From: CAVPMW01 sp963706515
GTDB taxonomy: Bacteria > Chloroflexota > Anaerolineae > Anaerolineales > UBA4823
Assembly (NCBI GenBank): GCA_963706515.1
Contig: CAVPMW010000010.1
Span: 310,001 to 374,000, forward strand
Direction: 5' to 3'
DNA length: 64,000 bases
Under the pieces are notes generated by a model. It was given only the letters and a program-made list of their open reading frames with translations. It did no database searches and had not been told where the DNA came from. Positions 1 through 9,127 of this stretch are shown one piece after another; position 1 is the first letter of the stretch, and every line of letters starts with the position of its first letter. A program made the translations under genes and the position numbers.

Positions 1-1720
1 TTCGCTTTCGCCCTCGGCAAATTCTTTTTCCTTCTCCTTCTCGGAGGAGGTTGCTTCGGGTTCCTTATCTCCTTCCTCCGATTTCTCCTCAGAGGTTTCT
101 TCGCCCTCCGGCTCCTCTTCGGATTTTTCGTCCTCTTCGTCGAGAGGCGGTTGGGGGATAAAGGGCGACATCAGATCCTTACGCAGGGTGATCAGGTAGG
201 GCTTCATGGCGCGCGGGAAACCGAGGTCAAACTGCACGCTGTCGTACACCGGGTCAAAATCGCGGTACGCCAGGAAGTAGATAAAACCCCCAGAGGGGTC
301 AAATGCTGGAGCAATGTCGCGCAGCACAGGCTCGGTCAGCAGGGTGACCTCTCCACTTTCCGCATCCCAGAGCTTTAAAGCTGTCCGCTGCAAAGAGATC
401 GATGCGCTGAAGACAGCCCAGCGCCCATCCGGGGACCAGTCAAAGCCTTGAATTGGGTTTGCCTTGCCCCGCTCGATGAAGCGCAGCTCGCGGGTTTCCA
501 GGTCGAGGCAGCTTAATTCGTAGCGATGATTGCTGAATAGGATCTGGTCCTTCTGAGGGTTGACTGCCACGGCTTCAGGTCTGCCGATATCCAGACCTTC
601 CAGGCGCTCGCCCTGATCTGAGCCATCTTTGTGGAAAATAATAAATGCTTCCTCTCCGCCGGCGTCCGTGACCGCGACCAGCCGTTTGCCATCCTTCAGC
701 CAGCGGGGCAGCCGGAAGCGCACCGCAGTCTTGACGTTATCGGGACTCAAGGGTTCGTCGTTTTTTGCATGCTGGATTACCGGACCTTCCCAGTTCGAGA
801 AGCTGAACAGCTTGCCGCGGGCGGTAACCGCCATAGCATGGCCTTTGGGATGCAGCGCCCAGTCCTCCAGGTAGCGCCCGGGATCGATAAACCTGCGATT
901 GCGCTGGGTCTGGGGTGAGTGGAACTGGATGGGAACGATCCGGCTCTTGCCCTCAGCGGGATCGTACAGGTAGAGATCAGCACCGGCGTGGTAGACGATT
1001 CGCTTTGCCGTCAGTGCTGGGGTTGCGGGCGTAGAAATCGTCATGATCTGTGTGGCGCTGCAGGTCGCTCCCATCCGGCAGGCAGGAGTACAGGTTGCCG
1101 ATCCCCTCGTGATCAGTTATGAAGTATATCCGGCTGCCGATCCAGAGCGGATGGGCCAGGTTGCCAGGCAGCTCGATCAGCGAGCGGAATTCACCTGCTC
1201 CACCTGGATCGATCCAAATCTGGCCTTTCGTCCCCCCGCGATAGCGCTTCCAGCGCGCAGGCTCGGCGCTGGTCCTGCCGAGCACGATCGCCCCGCCGGG
1301 CCCGAAGGAGATATCGTTGGCGAGCCCGTAGGGAAGACGTTCGGGAGCGCTGCCATCCGCGCCGACTCGATAGAGCTGCAGGAACCGCAGGTACCAGTGA
1401 CCCGCATTGCTGCTGAACAGGATGCTTCCATCCGCAGTCCAGGCTGCGGTTTGGGTGTCTGAGGCTCCCAGGTAGGTCAGCCGGCGGGCGGGTCCTCCAG
1501 CGGCTGGCATGAGATAGACCTCGGCGTGGCCTTCTTCGCGCCCGATAAAAGCAAGCTGGGTCCCATCCGGAGAGAGCAGGGGATAGGATACCTCGCCCAG
1601 GTTGGAGGTCAGGCGGCGGGCGATGCCCCCATCCACAGGGACCGTCCACAAATCGTCCTCACACACGAACACAATCGCGTCCTGGCTGATTGTTGGGTGG
1701 CGGTAGTATCCCGGCGGCAT
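1..1720 (-). CDS. Tricorn protease-like protein, N-terminal part (runs off left edge, one frameshift)
   Basis: The start at 1720 follows an AGGAGG ribosome site, and the protein opens with GYYRHPTISQDAIVFVCEDD. It then carries repeated beta-propeller blades of the SPDGTQLAFI and WTADGSILFS kind, as in the TolB/tricorn propeller. The frame breaks at the TTT run 1004-1006. Removing one base joins it to the downstream frame (GKRIVYHAGADLYLYDP), which stays open to position 1. Near the left edge it enters a long Glu/Lys/Ser-rich acidic linker. Tricorn-family proteases normally follow this with PDZ and S41 serine-protease domains, which would lie outside the window. The family degrades oligopeptides in the cytoplasm. 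Assignment to tricorn rather than another TolB-propeller protein rests on the N-terminal sequence and is fairly firm; catalytic activity cannot be judged here. Confidence 0.8.
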
Positions 1721-1838
1721 TCCGCAGCTCCTCCTGAATAGAATGGCTGGAGTTTACCATAAGGGAGGAAGGATTGCAGGTCTGAATTTACAGTCTCGTA
1801 AGACCGGCTGGAAAGCGCCGGTTTTAAGCATTTTTCAC

Positions 1839-1867
1839 TTGATTCAATGCAATTTGTATTGTATAGT
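1839..1867 (+). promoter_or_regulatory. Sigma-70-type promoter for the secreted metalloprotease
   Basis: TTGATT at 1839-1844 and TATAGT at 1862-1867 are separated by 17 bases, a good match to the housekeeping promoter consensus. It lies about 70 bases upstream of the metalloprotease TTG start at 1939. Confidence 0.6.
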
Positions 1868-1888
1868 AGTGTAAATATCAATCGCGTA

Positions 1889-1924
1889 TTGCATCGCAAA
1901 TTGCATCGCAAACTGCATCGACGT
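1889..1924. repeat. Short 12-bp tandem repeat in the metalloprotease leader
   Basis: The unit TTGCATCGCAAA occurs twice exactly (1889-1900 and 1901-1912) and is followed by a degenerate third copy, CTGCATCGACGT (1913-1924). It lies between the promoter at 1839-1867 and the start at 1939, so it would be in the 5' untranslated leader. It could be a repeated regulator half-site or simple slippage; nothing else identifies it. Confidence 0.6.
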
Positions 1925-1938
1925 GGGAGAGACCGGAA

Positions 1939-3459
1939 TTGACGCGCAAATATGCTAATTTATCTAAATATTTCTTTATCGTGCTGGCAGTTATCCTCTT
2001 CAGCGGGATGGCGCTGCCAGGGAGAGGCTCGGCGGGGAATGATCCGGGGGAAATCTCCGGATGGCTGAATATTGCCTGGGGTGACCCGCAAGGAGCGGGA
2101 GAGAGCCAGCTGCACGTCTCGCTGCTCACTCCGGATGGGAGCGAGATCGCGCTCCACCTGCCCGAGCCGTTACCCTTACCGTACGACCAGCTGGCAGCCC
2201 TCGCCGGGAAATATGTCAAGGTCGGGGGAGGGATGCGCCTCTCGGATGGCTCTGCGGGGTATTGGGAGATCACTTCGATTGAGGCGGTAGGGAGTGGTGA
2301 TTTGCCGGAAAATCCACCGGTACTGGGCTCTCAACCCTGGATCACCTTGCTGTGCAAGTTCAGCGACTATGCCGCCGAGCCGCGCACACCCAGCTTCTTT
2401 CAAGGGATGTACGGCAGCGCTTACCCGGGGCTCGACCATTACTGGCGCGAGCAATCCTACAACTTGATGAACGTAGCCGGGAGCGGCTCTGTCGCCCACT
2501 GGTACGTGCTTCCAAACCCGCGCTCTTATTATGTCCATGACGGGGCGATGGACCTGAACCGCGGCGCACAGGACTGCACCGCTGTTGCCGATGCGGCGGT
2601 GAATTTCTCCACCTACCTTGGCATCAACATGATGTTCAACTTCGATCTGGATGGCTATGCCTGGGGTGGCAGCCGCTGGCTGACATTGGATGGTGCCAAT
2701 CGCCGCTGGTATATGACCTGGGAGCCGCCCTGGGGATACGCGGACATCACAGTCATCGAGCACGAGATGGGACACGGCTTCGGGCTGCCGCATTCCTCCG
2801 GCAATTACGGGCAGACTTACGATAACCGCTGGGACGTCATGAGCGACACCTGGACGGACTGCGGCAACTCCCGTGACCCGACTTACGGCTGCCTGGGACA
2901 GCACACGATTGCCTATCACAAGAACATCGATGGGTGGATCAGCGCGACCCGGCGCGACACTATCTCCGCCGGGAACCAGGCGACGATTACCCTGGAGCAG
3001 CTGGCGTTGCCGCAAACTGGCAATTTCCTGATGGCCCAAATCCCCATCGGCGGCTCGGCAACTCATTTCTATACGGTTGAAGTACGCCGCAAGGTCGGTT
3101 ACGACGTCAAGCTGCCCGGGCAAGCGGTGGTCATCCACGAGGTGGATACGACCCGCAATATCCCGGCGCACATCGTGGATATCGATGGGAACGGGAATAC
3201 CGGCGACGCGGCGGCGATGTGGCTGCCCGGCGAGACTTTCAACGACGCGGCGAATCATATCTCCGTCCAGGTGCTTTCCGCGACCGCTTCCGGCTTTGTG
3301 GTTACGATCTCGAACGCTTTCAGCGGCTCGACCAGGACGCCAACGCCAAGCGGTGTGCCGGGCGCGACGCCAACCCGCACCGCTTCACCCACCCCGAGCC
3401 GCACGCCAATCCCGCCGGCTGGACCCAACCGGCAGTTCCTGCCCGTGCTCCGCCACTGA
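1939..3459 (+). CDS. Secreted zinc metalloprotease (metzincin-like, M6/M11 type)
   Basis: The TTG start at 1939 is preceded by GGGAGA (1925-1930). The 506-residue product starts with a signal peptide (hydrophobic stretch FFIVLAVILFSGMAL). The zinc motif HEMGHGFGLPH gives H275, E276, H279 and H285, and the WDVMSD sequence at M301 is a plausible met-turn; this is the HExxHxxGxxH signature of metzincins. The C-terminus is a Thr/Pro/Ser-rich linker ending in FLPVLRH, a short hydrophobic tail often seen on secreted Chloroflexota proteins. It probably degrades extracellular protein. The exact peptidase family (M6 immune-inhibitor-like or M11 gametolysin-like) is uncertain. It is transcribed alone, divergently from the tricorn-like gene. 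Confidence 0.82.
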   Translation: MTRKYANLSKYFFIVLAVILFSGMALPGRGSAGNDPGEISGWLNIAWGDPQGAGESQLHVSLLTPDGSEIALHLPEPLPLPYDQLAALAGKYVKVGGGMRLSDGSAGYWEITSIEAVGSGDLPENPPVLGSQPWITLLCKFSDYAAEPRTPSFFQGMYGSAYPGLDHYWREQSYNLMNVAGSGSVAHWYVLPNPRSYYVHDGAMDLNRGAQDCTAVADAAVNFSTYLGINMMFNFDLDGYAWGGSRWLTLDGANRRWYMTWEPPWGYADITVIEHEMGHGFGLPHSSGNYGQTYDNRWDVMSDTWTDCGNSRDPTYGCLGQHTIAYHKNIDGWISATRRDTISAGNQATITLEQLALPQTGNFLMAQIPIGGSATHFYTVEVRRKVGYDVKLPGQAVVIHEVDTTRNIPAHIVDIDGNGNTGDAAAMWLPGETFNDAANHISVQVLSATASGFVVTISNAFSGSTRTPTPSGVPGATPTRTASPTPSRTPIPPAGPNRQFLPVLRH

Positions 3460-3512
3460 GCGCGCAGCAGCAGGTGTGAGCCTGCCCGGCAGGAGCGCCC
3501 GGGAGGGCGTGC

Positions 3513-3518
3513 TATAAT
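3513..3518 (+). promoter_or_regulatory. Possible -10 element upstream of the SDR gene
   Basis: A perfect TATAAT lies about 100 bases before the SDR start at 3620. No good -35 hexamer is seen 16-18 bases upstream, so this is tentative. Confidence 0.3.
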
Positions 3519-3619
3519 GACTCTCCATGAAGCGGCAAAATCTGCGTTCCCCTGTCTTTCTCTTCCTCCAAACGCGCATTGCAGCTGAGAGTCACGGATT
3601 TACCCAGGAGAGAGGAGCG

Positions 3620-4555
3620 ATGATCCTGGTCACCGGTGGGACAGGCTTCGTGGGACGCGCCCTGATCCGCCAGCTGGCGGAGAGGGAGCTGCCGGTGCGC
3701 ACCCTGGTGCGACCCTCGCGCATCTCGCCTGACCTGCCACGCGGCATCCCCGTGGAAATCGCGGTAACCAGCCTGTCTGACCGGCGCGGGCTGCAGGCAG
3801 CAATGGTGGGCGTCGAAGCAATCTACCACCTGGCGAGCAGCGAGTGGCGTACCACGCGCACCGGATTGATGGACGTCGAGATCCAGGGGACGCGCATGCT
3901 GGTGGAGGCAGCCGCAGATAGCGGGGTGAAACGCCTCTTGTACGTCAGCCACCTGGGCGCGGACCGCGCCTCGGCTTACCCGATGTTGAAAGCCAAGGCG
4001 ATCGCTGAAGAGTTCATCCGCCGCAGCGGACTGGATTATACGATCCTGCGCTCTGCGATCGTGTACGGGCGGCAGGATCACTTCACCACGAACCTGGCGC
4101 GCTTGCTGCGCAGCGTCCCTTACCTGTTCCTGGTGCCAGGGGACGGCAAGAACCTGGTGCAGCCTTTTTGGGTGGAAGATCTGGCGACCTGCCTGACCTG
4201 GGCGCTGGATGATTCCGATACGCACAACCGCATCTTCGAGGTCGGCGGGCCCGAGTATTTTACCTTCCGCCAGGTCGTGGAGATGGTCATGCAGGCCAGC
4301 GGGATCCGCCGCCGGCTGTTCAATACTCGCCCGCCGTACCTGCGCAGTCTGTCCGTGGTCCTCGAGCCGCTTTTTCCCAGGCTGCCGGTAACGACCTACT
4401 GGATCGATTACCTGGCGTCCAACCGCACCACCGCGCTGGATGCTGTGCCGCGCGAATTCCGCCTGGCGCCGGCGCGCTTCGGACAAAAGCTGGATTATCT
4501 GAAAGGGCAGGACCTGCGCATGCAGCTGGGCAATGCGGCATACCCGCGGCGCTGA
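3620..4555 (+). CDS. NAD(P)-binding SDR / NDUFA9-like epimerase family protein
   Basis: I start at ATG 3620, just after a GAGAGAGGAG ribosome site; an upstream ATG at 3527 lacks this support. The 311-residue product opens with the nucleotide-binding motif TGGTGFVG (residues 5-12). It has a YPMLK stretch in the SDR catalytic position and a C-terminal part like the atypical SDRs related to the complex I NDUFA9 subunit and NmrA proteins. Such proteins bind NAD(P), but many are structural or regulatory and their substrate is usually unknown. It is followed 28 bases later by a GNAT gene on the same strand. The fold assignment is secure; the substrate is not known. Confidence 0.8.
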   Translation: MILVTGGTGFVGRALIRQLAERELPVRTLVRPSRISPDLPRGIPVEIAVTSLSDRRGLQAAMVGVEAIYHLASSEWRTTRTGLMDVEIQGTRMLVEAAADSGVKRLLYVSHLGADRASAYPMLKAKAIAEEFIRRSGLDYTILRSAIVYGRQDHFTTNLARLLRSVPYLFLVPGDGKNLVQPFWVEDLATCLTWALDDSDTHNRIFEVGGPEYFTFRQVVEMVMQASGIRRRLFNTRPPYLRSLSVVLEPLFPRLPVTTYWIDYLASNRTTALDAVPREFRLAPARFGQKLDYLKGQDLRMQLGNAAYPRR

Positions 4556-4583
4556 GCGCAAGCCAATACGGTACAGGATCGAC

Positions 4584-5483
4584 ATGGCGGATTGGAGCCT
4601 GCACATTCTGGAAGAGCCGCACGAGATGCACGCCATCGAGCGGCTGCAGAGCCAGGTCTGGCCGCAGAGCGAGCGGGACGTGGTCCCCGCCCACCTGCTG
4701 CTGACCGCAGCGCATAACGGCGGGCTGGTGATCGGGGCGTACCCGGATGCGGATAGCTCCGGAACGGGAGATCGGGGTGAGCCGGTTGGGTTCGTGTTCG
4801 GCTTTCCGGGGTTCTACAACACGCCGGATGGACCACGCTTGAAACACTGCTCGCACATGCTGGGAGTGCGCGCCGACTACCGCAGCCGGGGACTGGGTTT
4901 TGCCCTCAAACGAGCGCAGTGGCAGATGGTGCGCCACCAGGGATTAGACCTGGTCACCTGGACATACGACCCACTGCTCAGCCGCAATGCCTATTTGAAT
5001 ATCGCCCGCCTGGGCGCGGTGTGCAGCACCTACCATACCGACCTCTACGGCGAGATGCGAGATGCGCTGAATGCCGGGCTGCCCTCGGACCGTTTCCAGG
5101 TGGATTGGTGGGTAAACACACAGCGAGTGCACCACCGCCTGAGCAGCAAGCCGCGGCGCAGCCTGGACCTGGCGAATTTCCTGGCAGCCGGGGCGCGCAT
5201 CTTGAACCCCAGCACGCCGGGCGATGGCAGGTGGACGCAGCCGGCAGAGGAGGTCGAGCTGCCTGAGGATAAACACGAAGCCCTGCTGCTGGTGGAGCTT
5301 CCCGCAGATTTCCTGGCGCTCAAGGCGGACGATTTCGAGCTGGCTCGAACCTGGCGTTATCACCTGCGCGAGCTGTTCCAGGGATTGTTCGAGCGCGGCT
5401 ACCTGGTCACGGATTTCGTGCACCTGGAGGGCGCACCCTCGCGCAGCTTCTACGTGCTGAGCCACGGAGAGAGCACGCTGTGA
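4584..5483 (+). CDS. GNAT-family N-acyltransferase (COG3375 type)
   Basis: The preferred start is ATG 4584 (MADWSLHILEEPHEMHAIER), which avoids overlap with the SDR gene. The 299-residue product has the acyl-CoA-binding core around HMLGVRADYRSRGLGFALKRAQ, where V-R-x-x-Y-R-S-R-G-L-G matches the GNAT Q/RxxGxG/A loop. Proteins of this type are typically encoded beside o-succinylbenzoate synthase/N-succinylamino-acid racemase genes, as here: its stop overlaps the GTG of the next gene. In other bacteria the pair works with a desuccinylase to convert D- to L-amino acids through N-succinyl intermediates. That role is an inference from context. Confidence 0.75.
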   Translation: MADWSLHILEEPHEMHAIERLQSQVWPQSERDVVPAHLLLTAAHNGGLVIGAYPDADSSGTGDRGEPVGFVFGFPGFYNTPDGPRLKHCSHMLGVRADYRSRGLGFALKRAQWQMVRHQGLDLVTWTYDPLLSRNAYLNIARLGAVCSTYHTDLYGEMRDALNAGLPSDRFQVDWWVNTQRVHHRLSSKPRRSLDLANFLAAGARILNPSTPGDGRWTQPAEEVELPEDKHEALLLVELPADFLALKADDFELARTWRYHLRELFQGLFERGYLVTDFVHLEGAPSRSFYVLSHGESTL

Positions 5484-6598
5484 TCGTCGAGCGCATCAGC
5501 CTTTACCACGTCAGGATGCCCCTGGTTGCGCCCTTCGAGACCTCCTTCGGGCGCATCCAGACACGCGACTGCGTGCTGGTGGAGGCGCTGAGCGAAGGAA
5601 CCAGCGGCTGGGGGGAGTGCGTCGCCGACCGGGATCCAGGTTATTCGTACGAGACTGTGCTCACCGCCTGGGCGCTGTTGAGCGAGTTCCTGGCCCCGGC
5701 GGTGCTTGAGGCGGGGCTGGAAACGCCCGCCGAGCTGGCAGAGCGGGTGGCTGGGTGCGCGGCAACCGCATGGCCAAAGCCGGGCTGGAGATGGCGCTGT
5801 GGGACCTATATGGGCAGCAGCAGAGGCGCTCGCTAAGGTCACTGTTAGGCGGGGTGCGGGAGAAGGTGGCAGTGGGCGTCTCGGTCGGCATGCAGGATTC
5901 GCCCGCAGGCGCTGGTGAAGGCTGTGGGGCGCTACCTGGAGCAAGGCTACCGGCGGATCAAGATCAAGATCAAGCCGGGCCGGGACGTCGGCGATGCCCA
6001 GGCGGTGCGCGAGGCTTTCCCGACCATCCGCCTGCAGGTGGACGCCAACTCGGCCTATACCCTGGAGACGGCGCAGGCGCTGCTGCCCCTGGACGAGCTG
6101 GACCTGCTGCTGATCGAGCAGCCGCTGGCTGAGGACGACCTGTGGGACCACAGCCGGCTGCAGAACGCAGTTCAGGACCGCGCTCTGCCTGGACGAGAGC
6201 ATCCGTCTCGGCGCGGCACGCCCGCCAGGCGCTGGAGATGGGCGCCTGCCGGGTGATCAACATCAAAGCCGGGCGGGTGGGCGGCTTGAGCGAGGCGCTG
6301 GCGATCCACGACCTGTGCCTGGCGCAGGGCGTGCCGGTGTGGTGCGGCGGGATGCTGGAGACCGGGGTGGGGCGGGCGTCGCAACCTGGCGCTGGCCTCG
6401 CTGCCCGGTTTCAGCCTGCCGGGCGACATCTCCGCCACGGAGCGCTATTACCGCGAGGACATCACCGCGGAGCGCTTCACGCTCAACCCGGACAGCACGA
6501 TCGACGTGCCGCCGAGGCCGGGGCTGGGGGTGACGGTGGAGCGCAGCGCCCTGGCGAAGTACACGCTGAGACAGGCGGAGATCAAGAAGGAAGAGTAA
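5480..6598 (+). CDS. menC: Enolase-superfamily o-succinylbenzoate synthase / N-succinylamino-acid racemase (five apparent frameshifts)
   Basis: The gene starts at GTG 5480, overlapping the preceding stop. No single frame spans it, but successive frames read as one enolase-superfamily protein: VERISLYHVRMPLVAPFETS, MAKAGLEMALWDLYG, RIKIKIKPG (KxK catalytic lysine motif), LQVDANSAYTL (metal ligand Asp), LLLIEQPL (metal ligand Glu), LCLDESI, then INIKAGRVGGLSEAL (second catalytic lysine). The breaks lie near 5753, 5900, 6168, 6203 and 6380. Four look like one-base insertions and one a deletion, with no decay of the protein between them, so sequence error is likelier than a pseudogene. The neighbouring GNAT favours the racemase function over menaquinone synthesis; no other men gene is in view. 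Confidence 0.72.
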
Positions 6599-6662
6599 GG
6601 GGGAAATCGTTCCGCAAAAATCGAAAGGGAACGAACGCTTTTTTTAATTTACGATTTCCGAA

Positions 6663-6793
6663 GTCATGCCGAGCGATAGCGAGGCATCCCTGAGACGACA
6701 ATCTTATATATCCATTGCAGGTAATTAGTCGAATTAGGTTTTAGGGATTCCTCCTCGCTAGACGCTACGAAACAGCGCGCTCGTCGGAATGAC
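6663..6793. repeat. Imperfect long inverted-repeat element (MITE/REP-like)
   Basis: This 131-bp intergenic stretch begins GTCATGCCGAGCG and ends CGTCGGAATGAC, which are near reverse complements. Internal segments GAGGCATCCCT and AGGGATTCCTC also pair, so the whole could fold into a long interrupted hairpin. GTCAT(T/G)CCGAGCG-type ends are typical of dispersed palindromic repeats in bacterial genomes, but only this copy is in the window. It sits in the 322-bp gap between the racemase and the toxin-antitoxin pair. Confidence 0.5.
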
Positions 6794-6811
6794 TGAATCA
6801 GGCTACATGGG

Positions 6812-6830
6812 ATTACCCCTGTGGGGTAAT
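6812..6830. other. 8-bp perfect hairpin upstream of the antitoxin gene
   Basis: ATTACCCC (6812-6819), loop TGT, then GGGGTAAT (6823-6830). It lies about 90 bases before the antitoxin start and is not followed by a T run. AbrB-type antitoxins usually repress their own operon by binding palindromes near the promoter, so an operator role is possible. A TATACT -10-like hexamer is at 6869-6874, without a clear -35. Confidence 0.35.
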
Positions 6831-6920
6831 TGGTAAATTGTTGATCTCCGATGAACCCGATTTTATGCTATACTGTTACTGAATTTCTGCAATTGCGGAT
6901 TTACAGTAAGGAGCACAATC

Positions 6921-7187
6921 ATGGATGTCGTGATTCAAGTACGCAACCGGGGGGTGATAACCCTACCAGCGGAGCTGCGAGAAAAATATGGCATCGAGAA
7001 CGGCGATATTTTCCGCCTGGTGGACCTGGATGGGGTGTTCGTCCTTACGCCGATGGTACCCATGGTCCCTGAGCTGGCGCGTGAGATTGAACAGGTGCGC
7101 CTGGAGACCGGCCTGAGCATCGAAGAATTACTGCATGGGCTGCGCGAGCAGCGCGCTCGCTATGTCCAGGAAAAGTATGGAGGCTGA
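6921..7187 (+). CDS. AbrB/SpoVT (VapB/MazE-like) antitoxin
   Basis: ATG 6921 follows AAGGAG (6907-6912) at ideal spacing. The 88-residue product starts MDVVIQVRNRGVITLPAELR, the swapped-hairpin AbrB DNA-binding fold (RGVITLPAELREKYGIENGD). A helical C-terminal tail (IEELLHGLREQRARYVQEK) is the likely toxin-binding part. The stop overlaps the downstream PIN gene by 11 bases, the normal arrangement for a type II toxin-antitoxin operon. The antitoxin is expected to neutralise the PIN ribonuclease and repress the operon. Confidence 0.85.
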   Translation: MDVVIQVRNRGVITLPAELREKYGIENGDIFRLVDLDGVFVLTPMVPMVPELAREIEQVRLETGLSIEELLHGLREQRARYVQEKYGG

Positions 7188-7593
7188 GAAGCCGGCAAAG
7201 CCGCGCGTCTTTGTCGATGCGGATGTACTTTTCGCCGGTGCAGCCTCTCCCAATGAGCACAGCGCCAGCAACCTGATTTTGCGCATGGCCGAGCTCACGT
7301 TAATTGAGGGGATCACTTCCACCCAGGTAATCACCGAAGTCGAGCGCAACCTGGTGGAAAAGATGCCTGAGGCTCTGCCGGCATTCCGGCTGTTGGTCAA
7401 CCGCAGCCTGAAAATCGTTGAAGACCCCGATCCAGCCGAACTCGCCGCGTACGCTGGCTCAGCCAACCCGGAAGATCTACCAATTTTGGTCGCTGCGATC
7501 CGGGAAGGATGCAGTCTCCTGGCCACATTCAACTTGCGCCATTACCAGCCCGGGGACCCAACCGTAGCAGTCTTGAAACCGGCGACCTGGTGA
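7177..7593 (+). CDS. PIN-domain ribonuclease toxin
   Basis: I chose ATG 7177 (MEAEKPAKPRVFVDADVL), which has AGGAAAAG just upstream inside the antitoxin gene. The 138-residue product shows PIN acidic residues: D in FVDADVLF, E in ITEVERNLV and D in NPEDLPILVAAI. Together these form the metal site of VapC-like RNases, which cleave tRNA or rRNA when freed from antitoxin. It overlaps the AbrB-type antitoxin, confirming the module. The target RNA cannot be inferred. Confidence 0.83.
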   Translation: MEAEKPAKPRVFVDADVLFAGAASPNEHSASNLILRMAELTLIEGITSTQVITEVERNLVEKMPEALPAFRLLVNRSLKIVEDPDPAELAAYAGSANPEDLPILVAAIREGCSLLATFNLRHYQPGDPTVAVLKPATW

Positions 7594-7655
7594 CTGCGGG
7601 TTCGTTATCTGCTGGCGCGTTTATCAGATTAATTGGGATACCTTAAGCGTGGCCC

Positions 7656-7690
7656 CGAAACCCAACATCCCATCTCGATGTTGGGTTTCG
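7656..7690. terminator. 13-bp hairpin between convergent genes
   Basis: CGAAACCCAACAT (7656-7668) and ATGTTGGGTTTCG (7678-7690) pair perfectly around a 9-base loop. It lies between the plus-strand toxin and the minus-strand VOC gene and so could end both transcripts, although no strong T tract follows. Confidence 0.5.
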
Positions 7691-7737
7691 CTTAGTACGC
7701 ATAAACCTTAAGTAATAAATAATCCGCTCAACCCAAC

Positions 7738-8098
7738 CTACCCGACCGGTCGGGCGTGGCGGGGCTGGTAAACCCCCAATCTCGCCTCCGCCGGGGAGCG
7801 TGACCTGCGTAAGCTCACCCCATGAAAAACTCTGGATTGGGCTGCAGGAAACACCTTTCTCTTCCATCGCAGCAACGAATGCATGGATGTCCGCACACAT
7901 GAAATAGAATTCGTGCACATTATTCTCTGCGGATGGATGAACCGCCAGCTCGGCGGGAGGCAGACCGAAGATGAGCCACCCTTCGCCGGAATCGATATAC
8001 GAAAGCCCCAAAATATCGCGGAGGAAGGCCCGGTCCTCTTCGGGTTTCTTGCTGTAAATGATTGAATGTGCGCCGATAAGCATGTTATTGATTGTCAT
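7738..8098 (-). CDS. VOC/glyoxalase-fold protein (one frameshift)
   Basis: The start is at 8098 (MTINNMLIGAHSIIYSKKPE), preceded by GGAAGG. The approximately 119-residue protein has the paired beta-alpha-beta-beta-beta units of vicinal-oxygen-chelate proteins (LIGAHSIIYS, VHEFYFMCADIHAFVAAMEE, TLPGGGEIGVYQPRHARP). The last segment is recovered only if one base of the C5 run at 7773-7777 is removed; it then ends at 7738. Without the correction the frame runs on into a meaningless tail. VOC proteins range from glyoxalases to antibiotic-binding proteins, and the substrate is unknown. Confidence 0.72.
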
Positions 8099-8117
8099 CT
8101 TGCCAACCTTCCCTTTA

Positions 8118-9091
8118 TCACACAGTGATGACGACGCACCCCTGTTTGGCTCCGGTTTCGACGTAGCGGTGCGCCTCGACAATTTGCTCCAATGGGTAGC
8201 GCCGATCGATGACAGGGCTCAGCTGCCCCGCCTCGATCCGCTCTTTCAGGTAAATTAGATCATCCGCATTGCGGCTCGCAGTCGCAAATATCATTTTCTT
8301 GCTGCTGACCAGGGAAGTCCAGCGCCCGCGGACCCGGTTGGTCAGCGATGGATTCCCTAGAAGGTAGTATCCATTCTTTTTGAGCAGCCTTAGACTGCCC
8401 GAATACGAGCTCTTCCCGATAACATCGAAGATCACATCGTAGCTCTCGCCGCTTTTGGTGAAATCTTGGCGAGTGTAATCGATGACGTGGTCTGCCCCGA
8501 TGTGAGCGCAGCATATCCAATTTCCCCGTGCTGTCCACGGCAGTCACTTCAGCCCCGAAATACTTGGCGAGCTGCACCCCAAGCGTACCGATGCTCCCAC
8601 CCGCGCCGATGATCAGGACCTTCTGCCCGCTGCGGATATTTGCTCTGCGCAGAAAATCCGCTGCCTCCAGCCCTCCGAGCGGGATGGCTGCCGCTTCCTC
8701 ATAAGTCAAATTGGCCGGCTTGATCGCCAGCAGCCCTCCTTCAGGCAGGCAGATATATTCGGCATACGCGCCGAGATTAAAACCGGTAAATGCAAAAACC
8801 TGGTCGCCTACCTTGAAGCGCTTCACGTCTTTGCCGGTCGCCTCGATTTCCCCCGAAAGCTCCTGTCCCAATATCCTGATCCTTTTGGGTTTGGTGAGAC
8901 CCACGAAAATTCGCAGGGGAAGCGAGAAGTAGAGCGGGAGCTTGAGACTGCGAAATTCACAGTCTCCGGTGCTCACGGTGGTCGCATAAATTCTTACCAG
9001 GACTTCATTGTCCTTCGGGTGTCGGTTTTTCGATCTCTTGGAGCTGCAGCACCTCCGCAGGCCCGTATTCGGTCCATAAAATCGCTCTCAT
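8118..9091 (-). CDS. Zinc-type alcohol dehydrogenase/quinone oxidoreductase family protein (two frameshifts)
   Basis: The reconstructed start is ATG at 9091 (MRAILWTEYGPAEVLQLQEI). The frame breaks at the GGG run 9017-9019 and again near 8502. Each is repaired by removing one base, after which the protein reads through to VETGAKQGCVVITV. It is a medium-chain reductase with the GroES-like N-terminal domain and a Rossmann motif (GAGGSIGTLGVQLAKYFGAEVTAV). It is closely similar in layout to the neighbouring intact gene 9128-10102, so the two are probably tandem duplicates. It likely reduces quinones or enones with NADPH; the substrate is unknown. Confidence 0.75.
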
Positions 9092-9127
9092 ATATCTGCC
9101 CCTCTCCCTTTGCCAGGCTGCGTCCTT

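Noticed and set aside
2176..3258. 360-codon open frame opposite the metalloprotease
   Set aside because: It is antisense to a gene with signal peptide and catalytic motifs, has no recognisable domain or ribosome site, and reflects GC-rich codon bias.
3512..4636. 374-codon open frame opposite the SDR gene
   Set aside because: It is a shadow of the conserved SDR coding sequence, without motif or start signal.
5480..6598. Racemase gene as a true pseudogene
   Set aside because: All active-site motifs are intact across frames, and the single-base breaks match the error pattern in recA.
7741..7754. CCCGACCGGTCGGG palindrome as an operator
   Set aside because: It lies in the last codons of the reconstructed VOC gene and next to its stop; short GC palindromes are common here and nothing suggests binding.
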